Below, piece by piece: positions 1 to 15,646 of a DNA stretch of 64,000 nt (position 1 is its first letter; each line of letters begins with the position of its first letter). A program made the position numbers and the translations under genes. The stretch is from Prochilodus magdalenae (Eukaryota; Chordata; Actinopteri; Characiformes; Prochilodontidae): NCBI GenBank assembly GCA_024036415.1, contig JAMWET010003073.1, positions 564,501 to 628,500 of the forward strand, read 5' to 3'. Below the pieces are notes generated by a model. The model saw only the letters and a list, made by a program, of their open reading frames with translations, ran no database searches and was not told the DNA's origin.

Positions 1-186
1 CAGTGTCAAATCTGTTGGTTGATTCCTTTTGGGTGCAACTATTTCTGCAACTATTCTTTTGATGATGCAGCCCTATGCAGTTCTAGAGCAGATGGTCCTG
101 ACCTTTAAAAGAAGAACTGTACAATTCCCACTTTTACAGACCTGACCATGTTGATCATGTGTTTTCCCTCCTTCCTTGTTTTCTAG
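1..186 (+). other. psd2: 3' end of a psd2 intron
   Basis: This non-coding stretch ends in a pyrimidine-rich tract and an AG at 185-186, directly before the first recognisable coding exon. It is therefore the end of an intron whose upstream exon lies outside the window. Nothing else is seen in it. Confidence 0.8.
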
Positions 187-636
187 ACCTATTGACAGTT
201 TCTATAAGATTCACCCTGCCCTGAAGTCACCCGTTCTGGTGCGAGGTCACCGTCGTCTCTCGGGTGACAACCTGGATACCTTTAGCCGCCATTTTGAGAG
301 CATCATGGAATCCCACCGAGCCAAAGGCACCTCCTATAACAGCTTAGACAGCCTGGATCTTCTGACTTCCAGCACACAAACCGTGCTGACATTTGACCTC
401 CCAACGCTGACCCCGCAGGTGAAGGGTCAGATGTACCAGAGTGCACAGCAGATCGTGGAGCTGAGCTTTGCCCCACTGGCGCATGTCGAGATGCCCAGTG
501 TTTCTGAGTCAGTGATGACAATCACAGCAGACTCGGATGCCACACGGGCGCCGTCCAGTGAACGGCTCAGCAGCGGCTCAGACGACAGGACACGTGGACA
601 CAGCTGGACCAGCAACCCTGTGTATATACTTCCCAG
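187..636 (+). CDS. psd2: psd2 exon: N-terminal regulatory region before Sec7
   Basis: This 450-nt exon starts after ttttctag with the last base of a codon and ends at CAG|GTAAGA in phase 2. It encodes about 149 residues with no catalytic domain. The segment with FSRHFESIM and LTFDLPTLTPQVKGQMYQ corresponds to the conserved stretch that precedes Sec7 in EFA6 proteins. The rest is rich in Ser/Thr and charged residues, typical of their disordered N-termini. Its last split codon (AG+G, Arg) joins exactly to the exon at 8498. Earlier exons of the long isoform lie outside the window. Confidence 0.85.
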
Positions 637-2054
637 GTAAGAGAGAGAGAGAGAGAGTGTGAGAGAAAGAGAGAGAAAGAGAGAGATGCCTACAGGCTCA
701 TTTAAACTAAGTATTTAACTATACAGCATCATGAATTAAGGAATTATTGTTTGAGCACCAGAATTGACATGCGACCAACACCAAAAACTCACTCCACTAT
801 GTTCATTGTTAAGTTGTTACAGTTTTCTTTTTTTTAAAATGGTACAAAATATAATGAGAATATTCTGAGAACACTTAAGCATCTAGGTGGGGCAATATCC
901 AGGTGAGATTTATTCAGATATTGGATAATGGACTCACAGCCAGCCTGTTATTGCATGTCAGTTTTAGATAGACAGTAAAGACACACATCTTGCAGTTGAC
1001 TACCTATAACAGCAAAGTTAATAGTGAAAGCGAGTGATCCAGTTGTGTTGGCACAACGGAATAGGGATGTTTGAACGCAACTTTGAGTCAGCAGATTTTT
1101 GCCATGCTTTTTTTTCAGCCATGCTTTTGCTTCAGATGATTATTGTTTTGTTTTTGGCCAGGGTGTTTTTTAGGACATAAATTGTGTGACCCTGAATGCT
1201 GCTGTCTTTACAGGAATTTGAGAATTATTAAACCAGCACAATGTTATTTCGGTTATGCGATAACTGTCTCATAGATCTCATGCATCTGACAGATGATGGA
1301 AAAATTGGTGTACTACAGAAGAGCATGACACTGACCTTCTGTGCTGAAGAATCTGTGTTTTATTAATTTCACCGGTATCAGTTACGATTGGTACCTGATA
1401 ACAGATATCAGAATCTGCCCACAATTCCCGTATCAGAGCCTCGATAATGTTAATGTAAAACTGTTTCTACATAAACAGCCTGTTGTCTTTACTGGTCATA
1501 TTTGTTTGTGTTTTGTTTATTCATTTAAGATGCCAGTTTGACCTGGAAATTGTTATTTAGACTGCAACTTGGCTAACAGACAGTATTGGGAAAGGGCACA
1601 TGTGTTTCATGTGCAAGTTTGTCTGTATTTTTTTGTTTGTTTGTTAAACTTAGCCAAAGCCATCAGCCTGTAAAGAAATCGCAATCAGCAATAAGAATTG
1701 GTACACTGAACCTATTGTCCTCTAGCTTTAGGAAAGCCTTCTAAATTCCCTTATTCACCTTATGTTTATATTATTTGACATGATTAACAGCGTTTGCTTG
1801 AGTGCCCAGAATACAGTGTAGATCACAAAGTTATCATTTTTATTGCTTCTTACGTTGTATCATTCAGTTTAATAATCCAAGTGCATCTCTGAAGCAGTGT
1901 TTCCAGCACTGATGGTCCAGGTCAAGTGCAAGTTAAATGGAGCTAACAGTCTGGGTGAAGGCTGTAATGCATACGCTGCAGCTTTAAACAGAGGAATGTG
2001 CCTGTGTGAGAATGCAGCCAGGTCACTGAAGCAGCAGGCTATTCCTCTGTAGAC

Positions 2055-2056
<2 letters not shown>

Positions 2057-2141
<85 letters not shown>
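2057..2141. repeat. (GT)n microsatellite
   Basis: An uninterrupted dinucleotide array of about 42 GT units within a psd2 intron. Arrays of this length are usually polymorphic. Confidence 0.98.
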
Positions 2142-4847
2142 GGGGGTGCAGTTTGGCAGGTGTGTGTGAATGTGAGCTGAAGGTTACTGAATGCAGGTTA
2201 GAAGCAAGGACAAAATAGCTGCACTACGGTTCATATCCACACATATATATGTGTTATGAAAACAGGTAGCCGTTTTACTAGTTGTTTACCAGATACATAT
2301 TAAAATGCTGTAGAAAATACTGTAGATATAAGCTGTGTTAGTCATTTAGCGGACCACTTTCCTGAGAGCAGCCCAAGTTGTAGTCCAATGTCGATTTGCT
2401 ATAAAGCAATTTAGGTTTGTGTTCTTGCTGAAGCTCAGTGGCTGTGGTTTTGTCTGGGATTGAACTGCTTCAAACCTTGACTGCTGGTTTATCACAACCA
2501 ATGTGTTATATTTCTGAGGAACCACAAGGTGGCCTCAAAGGGCTATTTGTCTTCCTTTATAAGGAAACCATGTATCAAAATTGTGTTTCAGTCTTCTGAT
2601 TTGGTTGTGGTTGTTTGTTTTAGGTTAATTTAGTGAAATTAATTGCTTAATTGGAAGAAATCTCTGAATTTTTTTTTTTTTTGGGGGGGTTCTTCTAATT
2701 GTTACAGAAAGAAACTGAACCAGACCTAGAGATCCATTGCTATGCATTTTTTGTCATAAGTTATATTTTTTGTGTATTTCACTGTCCACCATTGGTCCAC
2801 TTATAAAATATAACATTTTTCATCAGTTAAAAAGTCGTTGTCCATTTAGAGTGAGAAACCATGTTACAGTATTTGCAGGGCTTTAATAGAGGCAAGATAA
2901 AGTACATTTACACTGATAATCTAGGATCGGTCACTGGTGTCACTGCTATATTACATGTTAATATATTATTTAATCTCTATTAAAGTGCCTTTTCTGTGTT
3001 TACTGTGTTTACTTACATTTGCATGAGAAGGTCCACTAGGACTTCTGCAATAACAGTTGTGTTATTTTAAAATATTAATTATTGATTTTTGCTCTGATGT
3101 TTATCTCTGTGGTTAAGTTTTCATGTGTATCGTACCCCTGTTATTTTTATTTATTTATTTTTTTACAAATAAGTAAATAGATATACAATATAAGAAATGT
3201 CAAATATTTTTTGTGCATAAACTTAGAGACAACTTTGGTAACATGGTTATTCTGATTATGATTATACTTTCTTCAATAAATAAAAATTAAAAATTTTAAT
3301 GAAAAATATCAAACAAAATCGTGAACGGGTAACAGCAGTGACAAATTGACTAAAACGTTCTGTTCTACATTTGCAGATATGATAATAGGAGATGTTGCTT
3401 GGCATGTGAATTTTTGGATTCACTAGGAGGTGACTGATAGTTTGCCAGACTTTTAAAAAGGGTTTACAAACTACATTTTAAAAAAAACTTTTGATTTTAA
3501 AAAAATTGGGGAAATGTTTTCCATGAAATGGGATTTTTTACATGAATAAGATTTTGTTTTTAAAGGCCTGCTTGTTTACCATCTCTCTGTAAAGTATTTG
3601 GGAATATCTGAAAGCCATTATTTGGTTATTGTTCAGTAGAACACTTCATTACTAATATAATCAATAGTGAAAGAGACTACTGTACACTGCTGCTTTGCAG
3701 GAGGAACAGCAGCTCTTTTGAGTGATTTACTGGGACAGACATTAAAGCCCACTACAGTAGAAAAACACAGTTCAGAGTCCAGGTTACACTCTGGCTTTCT
3801 TCTTTTTTGTATGATTTCTTTCTACTTGTTTTTGTTATCTGTTGGCGCTCTTTGTTCTTTATTGTTGTCGCCCTGTCTCTCTTTCTCCCGTCCAGGTACA
3901 CCCCTTAGAAAGATCTCAGCCTGCCTGAAATGATAGATAAAGCAAATCCCTTAATCCAGTGACAGGAGGCCCTGAATTTGCTAGACCATATTTAATTTAA
4001 GGTCTGTCTTCAGCTTTGAGAAAAATGGACATGGCCCATTCAGGTCAACCAAAAAGAAATTTCTCATCGCAGCAGGAAGTCCTGTCCACCTCTCTTTATC
4101 TCTGCCACAGCTCTCTGCCCAACTCTGCCCACTTGACTCATTTTCTCCTCTGTTTTTTGTCATGAGTTACATGCTCAGATTCTACTGTTGTGTCCTGCTG
4201 TCAGCTACATGTGTTCTTGTGAAAATAGTTTGAGTGTTTAACTTGTTGTTTTTGGCATTTAGGTTTTGGAGTCTAGTAACTGAAGTTTGAGGAAGTGTTT
4301 TTGTTTGCTATAAAGAAGCATTGATGAAGTTGGTAAAGATTACTGTTAAATAGCCTTTGTTAAATATGGCAGACCTCCAATGTCAATCAGGACACGTTTT
4401 CTTAGCAGTACATAGTTTGCCACATGTGTGATATCCACTGAATGAAGCAGCAATAAGGTAAACAGAGGTTTATAACTGAAAACAACAAGGAGGGTTGAAC
4501 TTGAATCTTCCCAATCAATCCTGACAATAACAATGTCACATTATACCAAAAAATAAATAAATCATCTTCTACTGTTAATTATGTTTCTACTACTACCCCC
4601 ATTAATAATAATAGTAATGTTATTGTTGGATTTGAATATCTGAGTTTGCAAAGATTAATGGGCAGCATTAAGCTTGATCTGAATCACAATACTTACATAC
4701 ACTCATCAGAAGAACAGCTGGACCCATGAGGAAGTGTTGGAAAGAAGATTAAGGTTAGCAGGAACAATAATTGAAGATAAATTCAAATTAAATTAAAAAA
4801 TTATAAAGACAATACTAATTGAGCTGCACATACAGAAGTATTGTCTT

Positions 4848-5000
4848 TCAGTATGGTGTTGTGCTGCCATGTTTGCTAACGCAACATGCCGGACATCTCG
4901 ACATGGAGTTGTAGAGGTTCCTAGTGGTGTCCTGTGATAATCCATCCCATGCAGCTTGAATATTCTCACACAATTGTGGCTTCTGTGTCAAATCTACAAC
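4848..5000 (-). mobile_element. Tc1-like transposase 3' fragment
   Basis: On the minus strand the frame reads an AWDGLSQDTTRNLYNSM segment followed by a short Cys-rich stretch and a terminal GSTTPY. This pattern matches the C-terminus of Tc1/mariner transposases (W-x(2-3)-I/L, N-L-Y/I-x-S-M, then a G-x-T-x-Y end). Only the last 50 or so residues remain and no inverted repeats were identified, so it is a dead fragment inside the first psd2 intron of the window. Confidence 0.6.
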
Positions 5001-7741
5001 ATGGGCATGTGTAGATACCACATAGCCACATAACACAAACTATGAAAAAGTAAAATTATTTAACAGCTTTTAGCTCCAACACCAGTTATGTGCTAACAAT
5101 AGGGAGGGCCACTTGTGCAGGACCTCCAGTACCGCTATTGAGAACTACAGAAGTTAGCTGTTCAGTTTAATGTCAGTTCAGTATTGTAGGTGAGGCTGTT
5201 TGCATCCGTTAGTACCCATGGTTTTAAAATCTTAGGTCAATATCATATTGTTGACTTTTACCTCCCAGTCAGAGAGATGTCCAGTATTAGGGATGTCTGG
5301 TAGGTATGACGACACAATAAACAAATTTAATAAATGAAAGAATTCTTTAAATGACAAAAAAAGGCAAACAACTGGACTAGATCTTAAATGAATAGGCCTA
5401 AGCAGAGTCAACTACGGAGAGATACTGGAATTAAGGCCATTTTGTCTTCCCCATTCATGCCTGGTTTTGTAAAAGGTCATTGGAGAAGTTTACAAAGAAG
5501 GAGGGGAGGAGAGGACGGCAAAACAGCTCAGTGGAAGTGAAAGAACAGCCAAGTTCTAGAACAAACACTGAGTAATGGGGGAAAGAGATGGAAGGGGGTG
5601 GTGGTGAGGGAGACGGCGCAGGCTGGCACTTCAGGAACATACATTATATTTTAGCTTTAAAGATTAAACCAGAGGCGCTTAACGACAGACATTAACCTTC
5701 ACTGCAGGATCAGGACAGGCAAACAGCAGCACAGAACAGGTGGCATATAGACTTCTACAATGAATAAGAGGCAGGGTCAGAGGTTCACAAGACCAGGAAG
5801 CGAAAGGGTCATCAGCGCTAGGACTGTCAGCTGGGTCAGCCGGGAAAGCCAGAGGAAAAAGGCACATGCGGTTTTCTGTTGGCACTGTGGCGCTTCAGAC
5901 GATAGGTATATCCCAACACGCCCACTTTCAGGATGCAGGTAAGATTTGTGTAGGTGCTTAAGAAAGGTAGTTTTCTACTGACTATATGTATTGTTGTTAT
6001 TGCGAACAGTAAAATCAAAATTTTAAAAAATCCTGTAAATTGAATTTCTGCAGTAATTATTTATTTAATAATACAGAACAAGACTGCAGTTATGTTTTGC
6101 TTTATTGAGTTATAAAAGGTTTGAGTATCACAGGTTTATCTGATGTAGGTAAACAGGAATAAATGTTTGTCAATATTTGTATATTGTTATCAAAAGTGAT
6201 TATTTCCATTCAAACATTTCAAACTGTTAACTTTATCACATACATTTCTCCGTCACTGCTTAAAATGTATCTATGCTGCTTAGTCAGTATATCGAGTAGA
6301 AGAAGCATGTGTAGGTAAGTTGAATATCATAATCTCAAAGAGAAATATTATATATATTGATTAATTATTAACATGCTAAATTAGACTTCATTAAAAACAT
6401 CAAAGAAACATCGTAAGGATTCCTTGCAGTGGAATCCTAATGACACTGGATTGTAGGAACAAATATCTGACCAGTTTACCTTTAAAGGAGACGGTTTATA
6501 CTTCTTTGCTTTTCTCTTTTCTTTAGTGTGCTCTGTAGCTTTTTATTAATAAAGTAATAAAGTGCAAACCTATTAAGCTCAAAGGACATGCCAGAGGAAG
6601 GATCTCATCCACAGAAAACTTTCTCACCTGCCTGAATGCCTCATTGGAATCCCAGTCATTTTCTAGCAATTGACGAATGAAGCTGTTGGAGAGGTCTTTG
6701 TCAAAGCAGGCGAGAGTTCAGTTTTGTTGAACTTTGAGTGCAGTGGCAAAACGGCACATTTGAGCAGTGCGTGCCACTCAGGGTAGCACAGCGGCAGCGC
6801 AAAGCAGCAGTGCTCTTTCCATGGATGAACAAATCACGAGTGCAAAATGTTTTTGGCGTTTCTCATATGAATGACCACTTTCGTTATTTTGTAGCAGTGT
6901 TGCACCCTCATAGTTTAGGATTCATTAATTTCTATTTTTCTTTTCTTTTGTGTTTTTGACCATTAATGATCTTTTACTACAATACCCAGCATGCATTACT
7001 CAAAGACAACATACAACTGTTTATTTTGACAATATTTTAAAATCCAAAGAGCATTCTTTAGATTTTCCCATAATATGACATTAAAATAGGGATCACCAGT
7101 CTTATCTGAATACAGCTGCTGTGGCTGGAGCTTTTCATTTAGGTCAGATGGAAACACAGTTCATTAGTTGACCACAATCTTTAAAAACCTGTTAGTAACA
7201 AGTTCCTATGAGCTCCTACTCAGCTGGAATGAAAACATAAAGCCACCTATCTCTTTGTGCACAAGGCTGGAGACCTCTGCATTAAGATGTGAAAACTGAC
7301 CATGAATCAGCACTTTTTGAGAAGTGAAAAAGCCTCACAGTGTTAACTTGCCCTTCACATGTGTGATGGAAATCTTTTCCGGAGCCCATTTGTCTGCTAC
7401 CTTTTAGAGGCTGTAGGAACTGTTCTGCTTCCTGTTCCGACTGCCTCTTTGAGTCAGCTTTTTGTGCTACTGTTTGTTTTTCTCAGTGGATTTAAGTTGT
7501 GAGTCACTGATAAAGTGGCTATATTTAACCAGTGCTGCTGCTCACTAATGCCCTGAAGTGAGTTTCCCAAATGCACTAGAGTGTTCAGATCATCAGGGTT
7601 GTCAGACTGAGGGCTTTAAAGTGATACTCGACCATCTTAGAACAATTCCACAGTGCTCTAGAGGTATGGGAGCCTGAAGCTTTAGGAAACGTACAGTGGA
7701 TTGTGAAATGCTGGTGTTTCTGATCATTCTATTTTCATTAT

Positions 7742-7970
7742 ATACACTACATGGCCAATGCTCATCTGTGTTTCTTATGAGGTCAGGGGTGTTAACAGGG
7801 AGTTGGTACCTTTTGCTGCAATAACAGCCTCTACTCTGTTGGAAAGCCTTTATATTTGATATTGGAACATTGTTGTGAAGTTTTGATTCATTTAGTCACA
7901 AAAGCAGGTGCTGATGTCAGATTATTAGTTCTGGATCACAAAACGTTTGAACATTGTATGGACAGTGTAT
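7742..7970 (-). mobile_element. degenerate Tc1-like element (end plus 3' part of transposase)
   Basis: The left edge has the terminal phrase cactacatggccaatg, followed by text resembling the minus-strand 3' part of a common fish Tc1-like transposase (ttttgctgcaataacagcct, then a ttggaacattg stretch). Similarity fades after about 7970. Deletions and substitutions remove any long reading frame. Recognition is from memory of the repeat family, so the boundaries are approximate. Confidence 0.6.
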
Positions 7971-8497
7971 GTTGCTACCATGGCCACCGTGTCTTTATTA
8001 GACTGACACTAATAACTTTAAGGTGTTTGGAGGAGAACGCTGGTTGCCAATTCTCTTACGTTTAACAATGCGAATGTGGTTGGTGGTGGTGACCAACTGT
8101 GCTTTCTGTGCTGACTGTGGGCATCACCAAGAATCAGACTCACATTCTCTCAGTAATGCAGCAAGTTACCAGCCTCTTATTCATTATTTAATCTAGCTCC
8201 AGTATGCTGTGGTGAACAGCTCATGTCACAAAAACGTTGTCAACATCCATGAGTGTATGGAGCAGACTTGTATTTGCTTTGATTTGATCGTAATGTATGT
8301 AGATGTTGATAGATGAGTCTTTGTTAATGCAAAGTAGGAGGATGACATTACATTCATATTAAGATATTAAGACTGTATTTCTGGGATAGATGTGGACTGT
8401 ATATATGTAAATATGTATATAGGTTAGAAAGTTTGTGGGTTTTTTTGGTCAAGGTTCCTCATAGTAGACTTACACAACATATTTTGAACATTCGCAG

Positions 8498-8689
8498 GGA
8501 GAAGTGTTCACGGTTGACCACAGATGTGGATTTGGATCAGGAGCTGAGTGAGCGTTTGGGATTAGGGAGCAGCGACACACTGACCAACGGTAACCGTGCA
8601 GACCTAGAGGCTGCTAAGCGATTGGCCAAACGGCTCTTCAACCTCGACGGCTTCAGGAAATGTGACATTGCACGTCACTTAAGCAAGAA
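8498..8689 (+). CDS. psd2: psd2 exon: start of Sec7 domain
   Basis: This 192-nt exon lies between acceptor ttcgcag and donor GTGAGT, phase 2 to 2. Its second half, from LEAAKRLAKRLFNLDGF through DIARHLSKK, is the opening helices of the EFA6-type Sec7 domain. The first half (DVDLDQELSERLGLG) is the acidic linker that precedes it. The split codon at the 3' border is AA+T (Asn), giving the family's K-N-N sequence across the junction with the next exon. The in-frame TGA seen by reading through the donor is intronic. Confidence 0.9.
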
Positions 8690-8859
8690 GTGAGTAAAGT
8701 ATGTCTCCCAACCCATCAGTACTTAAGTGCTCTATTGTCCATCAGTGCTCTATTGTATTCTATCACACCTGTGTTGTTCTCTACTGCACAAATGTGATAC
8801 AAAGCTTTAGATTTTACATGAAGTGGAATGTTCAGTTCTGGAGATTAATGTTGCACTGC

Positions 8860-9002
8860 AATGGATTAGCGGCCTGTCCAGGGAGTTTTCTGCCTTCCGC
8901 CTGGTGAGTGTTGGGATAGGCTCCAGCATCTTTGTGACCCAGATGGATAAACATCTGAGAAGATGAATGAATGAATGAATGAATGAATGAATGAATGAAT
9001 GA
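8860..9002 (+). repeat. retroposon 3' tail with (TGAA)n end
   Basis: The stretch containing agcggcctgtccagggag, gggataggctccagcat and gacccagatggataaa is a phrase found at the 3' ends of a very common teleost retroposon family. It ends in a (TGAA)n array at about 8964-9001, as such tails usually do. Only the tail is present in this psd2 intron. The exact family is not named here. Confidence 0.65.
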
Positions 9003-9501
9003 AAGGTTAAAACAGTAAACTATTTTAGGTCTGTAAATCTGGTAGGTGTTGCTGTGTTTTCTACCTTATATATTAGATATTAGATTGTGTGATGTCTGTA
9101 TATCATATCCATTTGGGATTTAGAAGGCCAGATATGAGCAATGATCAGCACTCTTACTGAGCAGTTTGATAAATCTGACTGCAGGCCTTTGTTTGTCTCC
9201 AGACTTTTTCTGTCATATCTGGGCCATTCTGTGTCTCCGCATCCCTGCTGGCTGGCATGGATCTGTTGTTGAGACAGCCAGTGGCGCTGTGCCTTTGTGT
9301 GTTCAGAGTTTAAGAGCTTTCTCCTCCCTGACAGATGCACCATGGGAACAACAACCCCCTTCACCCCCTACCAACTGTTCTGAAAAAGCTTAAACTGACA
9401 TGTCTGTCATTCGTTGATGCTCTCTCACTCCTTCTTTTCTCACTTTCTCTTCCTCTTGTTGTTTTCTGTAACTTTTTGGTTTCTTTCTGTTTATGTTATA
9501 G

Positions 9502-9582
9502 TAATGACTTCAGTCGCATGGTAGCGGAGGAGTACCTGAGTTATTTTAATTTTACAGGACAGACTTTGGACCAAGCACTAAG
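9502..9582 (+). CDS. psd2: psd2 exon: Sec7 domain, second part
   Basis: An 81-nt exon (acceptor ttatag, donor gttagt, phase 2 to 2) encoding the segment DFSRMVAEEYLSYFNFTGQT and then LDQALR. EEYLxxFxFTGxTLDQxLR is a hallmark of EFA6 Sec7 domains and forms the helices just before the catalytic loop. Confidence 0.92.
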
Positions 9583-10900
<1,318 letters not shown>

Positions 10901-11050
10901 TGAAAGGGAACTAGTGCTAAAACTTCAGAGAAGTTGAGAAGTCGGTCTCAAAAAGTCTTCAGGGATCTCAAGGTGGTCCACATTGCTGGTCTGAGTTAAC
11001 TAACACAACTTTAAAAGACAAAGTAAAATGTCTACATGGCATACATCACC

Positions 11051-11350
11051 AACTTGGCTCACAGGTTCTAATTCATCTCAGAGGTGTTCAGTGCTGAAAC
11101 AGGAAAGGACCTTTCCCAAACTGCTGCACGAAGCTCTCTGCATGCTTTAACATTTCCCTTCACTTTAACGAAAGGGCCCAAACCGTGAAAAAACGCACCA
11201 GATCAATATGTCTTTATGACAATAATAGCACTTCCAATTGACTGGGCCAGGGCAGAAACTTCATATCTTGTGCCAATGGTGACTCCCCTAAGAGAGTACC
11301 ATGTTTAAAATGATTGAGCTCTTCAGATGGGCCTCCTAATGTATTTGTGT
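11051..11350 (-). mobile_element. degenerate Tc1-like transposon remnant
   Basis: Phrases such as ctcagaggtgttcag, ctgaaacaggaaaggacctt and attgagctcttcagatggg match successive parts of the same widespread fish Tc1-like transposase seen at 7742, read on the minus strand. Large internal parts are missing. It occupies most of the short intron between exons 10777 and 11399. Confidence 0.6.
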
Positions 11351-11398
11351 TTTTAAGTGTTCAGACCTCATTCTTATGCTTGTGTTTTACTTTTACAG

Positions 11399-11457
11399 AC
11401 AGTATCCACACACTGACCTGTGCTCTGATGCTACTCAACACAGACCTGCATGGACAG
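11399..11457 (+). CDS. psd2: psd2 exon: Sec7 motif 2
   Basis: A 59-nt exon (acceptor ttacag, donor gtaggg) encoding [17 protein letters not shown]. The LMLLNTDLH sequence is the second conserved Sec7 motif lining the ARF switch-binding groove. The first codon is completed by G from the previous exon (Asp). It ends on a whole codon. Confidence 0.93.
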
Positions 11458-12896
<1,439 letters not shown>

Positions 12897-13374
12897 TAGA
12901 CATTTCTCACACAAAGGTGTAAACACATACAAATACATAACCACTGCACTCTCCACATACTGATTAGTCCTGGTTGGGGGTGAGTCAGAACTTAAAGTTT
13001 CAATAGTCATGTAAATTCACAAAATCATATAGTAATAGAGCTTTTCTCCTACACTTTACATTGTCATATTTAGGATCTATTAGCTGTCTTATCCAGCACA
13101 GAAAGACACAGAAAATCATTTTTACACTCATCACTCATTTATTGTTTATCATATTCTGGTATTTCTGTTTTTGAGCTAAATAAATGACAATCACCATTTG
13201 AGAGTTTTGTGCCAAAAACCTTTCTCTGAAGAAAATGTGGTTGTAGTGTAGTTTTGATACCTCACGTATCATGTAAAGCCCACTCCCAACAGTGTATACC
13301 CCAGGGAGAAAGCACATTAAAGTAACTTGGTACTCTGATTTCAAGCATTTTGTCCTTTTGGACAATTTTAAAAG

Positions 13375-13382
13375 ATTTTGAT
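13375..13382. repeat. hAT target-site duplication, left
   Basis: The 8-bp sequence attttgat directly precedes the element and is repeated exactly at 15647-15654. Eight bases is the standard duplication length for hAT insertions. Confidence 0.93.
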
Positions 13383-13648
13383 TAGGGCTGCAACTAACGA
13401 TTATTTTAATAATCGATTAATCAGTCTATTATTTTTTCGATTAATCGATGAATCGGATACAAAAAAATTATTTCCATGTCTTTATTTAGAAATAGAACAT
13501 TGAATAACAGTGCAAATAAGTGCTTACAATAATGAAATAATAGATAAAATTAAATAAAAGTTATTAATAAATTAAAATAAATAATAAAGAAAAATAACAA
13601 ACTAACACTAACTAAACACTACATACAAACTAACTCACTGATACAAAC

Positions 13649-14668
13649 TCACTCACTCCCTTTCTTTAGGAACTTTGCATTGCAATGCAAAAATGTTAGC
13701 ATGTCAACATGCTCCTGACTAAGGCTGGCTCTCTTTTTAGAGACTATATTTCCTGCTGCAGAGAACAGACGCTCAGACGGTGTTGAAGTACCAGGAATGC
13801 ATAAATAGGACTTGGCTAGCCTGGCCAATATAGGATATCTGTTTCTGTTAGCCTTCCACCACTGCAATGCATTTTCTTCCTTGGCAATGTTTCTTTCTCC
13901 AAAGTATGTGAGGACTTCATTTCTCACTTGGTTTTGAACATCCCCCCTTCGCTTGCTCTGTCCTCATCTTCACCTTCAGAACCAAGGAGTGAATCCAATA
14001 GGGTGGCAGGAGGTCCTGATTCACCACCTGGAGTATTGGTGGAGGTGCTACTGCAATGCTGCTGCACATCCATCTCCCTTTTCTCTGCAAGTGCCATTGT
14101 TTGCACTTTAGTTTGGACATGTAGGACTTCTTCAGGTGAAAGAAACTTAAGTCTCCTAAACCTTGGGTCAAGGGCCGTCGCAAGAAGCACTGTGTTAGCA
14201 GATGTATCTGAGAAAGAAGTCTCCTCTCTCCATCGTTCCTGTAGATGCTCTGTAGCAGTCAGTTGGAAAGCCTGGAGTGGGGCTGACTCAAAGGCAGCAC
14301 TCTGGGTGGACCTCAAGTCATCTGTGATGTAATGGCAGGTGATCCCAAGACAGGCTTCATTGGCTACACTTGTCCATATATCAGCAGTGAGAGCAAGTTT
14401 GCTGTGGTTTGTGTTAATTGCAGTCCTCACTTCCATGAAAGTCTCTTCATATTTTCTCTCCATGAGCTTTGTAAAATGGGTCCTTGAGGGAAGAGTGTAA
14501 CCTGGATTAAAGGTGCAGATCATTCTATTGAAGCCTTCATCTTCAACCATGGACAGAGGCCTCATGTCAGTGATGATCATGTTGAGGATGCTTTTAGTCA
14601 AGACAGCTGCTTGTTGTGGTGTACATGTCTTTCTCATCATGAAGCCTGTTATTGTTTGCTGTTTCTTT
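13649..14668 (-). pseudogene. hAT transposase exon 2: body and dimerisation domain, frameshifted
   Basis: A minus-strand acceptor (cattccag) precedes 14668. The frame includes ALTADIWTS, the start of the RNase-H-like fold, but jumps from the region following it (ITDDLRS) to a late region (ATALDPRF). The intervening catalytic part, normally well over 100 residues, is absent. An extra base in a G-run near 13940 (minus strand) shifts the frame and ends it at 13924. The downstream frame (13649-13927) holds the hAT dimerisation region with PGTSTPSERLFSAAG and LSQEHVDML. Confidence 0.85.
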
Positions 14669-15200
14669 CTGGAATGAGAGACAGTATAGTATGAGTATGT
14701 GTTATAGCACAATTTACAGATTAATAAATGTCTGGTTTTATTTACAGTATTAGGTTAAGGCATGTAAGTAGCCCAAAGAGCAATTAAACACAGGATACAC
14801 ACCCATTGGCACAATATGTAGCATAGTGTGTAAAAAATACATAATTAGATTAATTTGAGTAGCTCTAATATGTTACTGTAATCCCTGTCTAAATTATTAT
14901 GTTATTATACAGTGCAGTGTCTTCACTCATAGTTTGTCAGAAAATTAAAACCTGAAGCTTAATCATTAATTACCACCATTATGTACAGGTTATATGTATT
15001 TATAAAGCACATTAAACACTGCTTAAGTTAATTAAACTGAAATAATAAGCAACACACACACGTACTCCATCCCTGTTAATTATCCGGTTAACACGCAAAA
15101 AACAGCATGAACCGCGCTATGCCGGTTCACACAGTGTGAGTGCGCTGTTCGGTTTCCTCACTTCAAAACGGAACAAACTCGGGATATTGTAATGACTTAC

Positions 15201-15403
15201 CCTGCTGTTGAGCTCCCTTCATCCTCATCGGTGACTCCAACATGTTTCCGTTTCAGGTGCTGTATCATCACCGTGGTGCTCCCGTGCCAGAACAAATCAG
15301 TTTTGCGAAGCTTGCATGTTACACATTTCTTAGTTGTGTGAAGCGTGAAGTGCTCCCACACTTTGGAAGATTTAAGCCGCACCTTCTTCTCTGCGTCGGT
15401 CAT
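15201..15403 (-). pseudogene. hAT transposase exon 1: BED zinc finger
   Basis: From the ATG at 15403 the frame encodes about 67 residues with KVWEHFTL, a Cys-x2-Cys pair (CVTCKL) and a His-x4-His pair (HLKRKH), the pattern of a BED-type zinc finger that binds the transposon ends. A donor gtaagt follows on the minus strand at 15200, so the frame probably splices to the exon starting at 14668. Confidence 0.82.
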
Positions 15404-15646
15404 ATTTAATTTGTGGAATTTATTTACTTCTTAATATTAAACTTATTTGAGAGATTCTGGCTCCGCCTCGCTCCGTTCAACTCGCTCTTATTTATTTACT
15501 TTTTCCAGCGTGGACGAAGCGCCGCGGGTGACGTAAGCGGACATGACAAGGCATCGTGCGACACAACGAATCGATAATGAAATTCGTTGCCAACACTTTT
15601 AATAATCGATTATTATCGATTTTATCGATTCGTTGTTGCAGCCCTA

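Larger units (their letters stand above)
637..8497 (+). other. psd2: psd2 intron (7.9 kb)
   Basis: The donor is gtaaga and the acceptor is ttcgcag. It begins with a purine (GA)n tract at 641-685, holds a long (GT)n array near 2.1 kb, and contains two relics of Tc1-like transposons (4848-5000 and 7742-7970). A stretch at 1350-1450 resembles the terminal part of a dispersed fish repeat. No further gene was found; the short open frames here have no recognisable protein content. Confidence 0.7.
13383..15646 (-). mobile_element. hAT (Ac-like, BED-finger) DNA transposon, internally deleted
   Basis: The 2264-bp element has matching ends (TAGGGCTGCAAC at the left and its complement at the right), more imperfect inverted homology rich in ATCGAT/AATCGATT inside, and a perfect 8-bp target duplication. 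It encodes, on the minus strand, a BED zinc finger, part of the transposase body and the C-terminal dimerisation region. A stretch of the catalytic core is missing and one frameshift is present, so it cannot make an active enzyme. The clean ends and duplication suggest fairly recent insertion, perhaps by a transposase supplied elsewhere. Confidence 0.92.

Noticed and set aside
8901..9001. (TGAA)n run considered as a direct-repeat array such as CRISPR
   Set aside because: It is a tetranucleotide tail of a retroposon, with no spacers; CRISPR is not expected in vertebrate DNA and none is present.
13928..14332. 134-residue plus-strand frame
   Set aside because: It is a shadow of the minus-strand hAT transposase frame.
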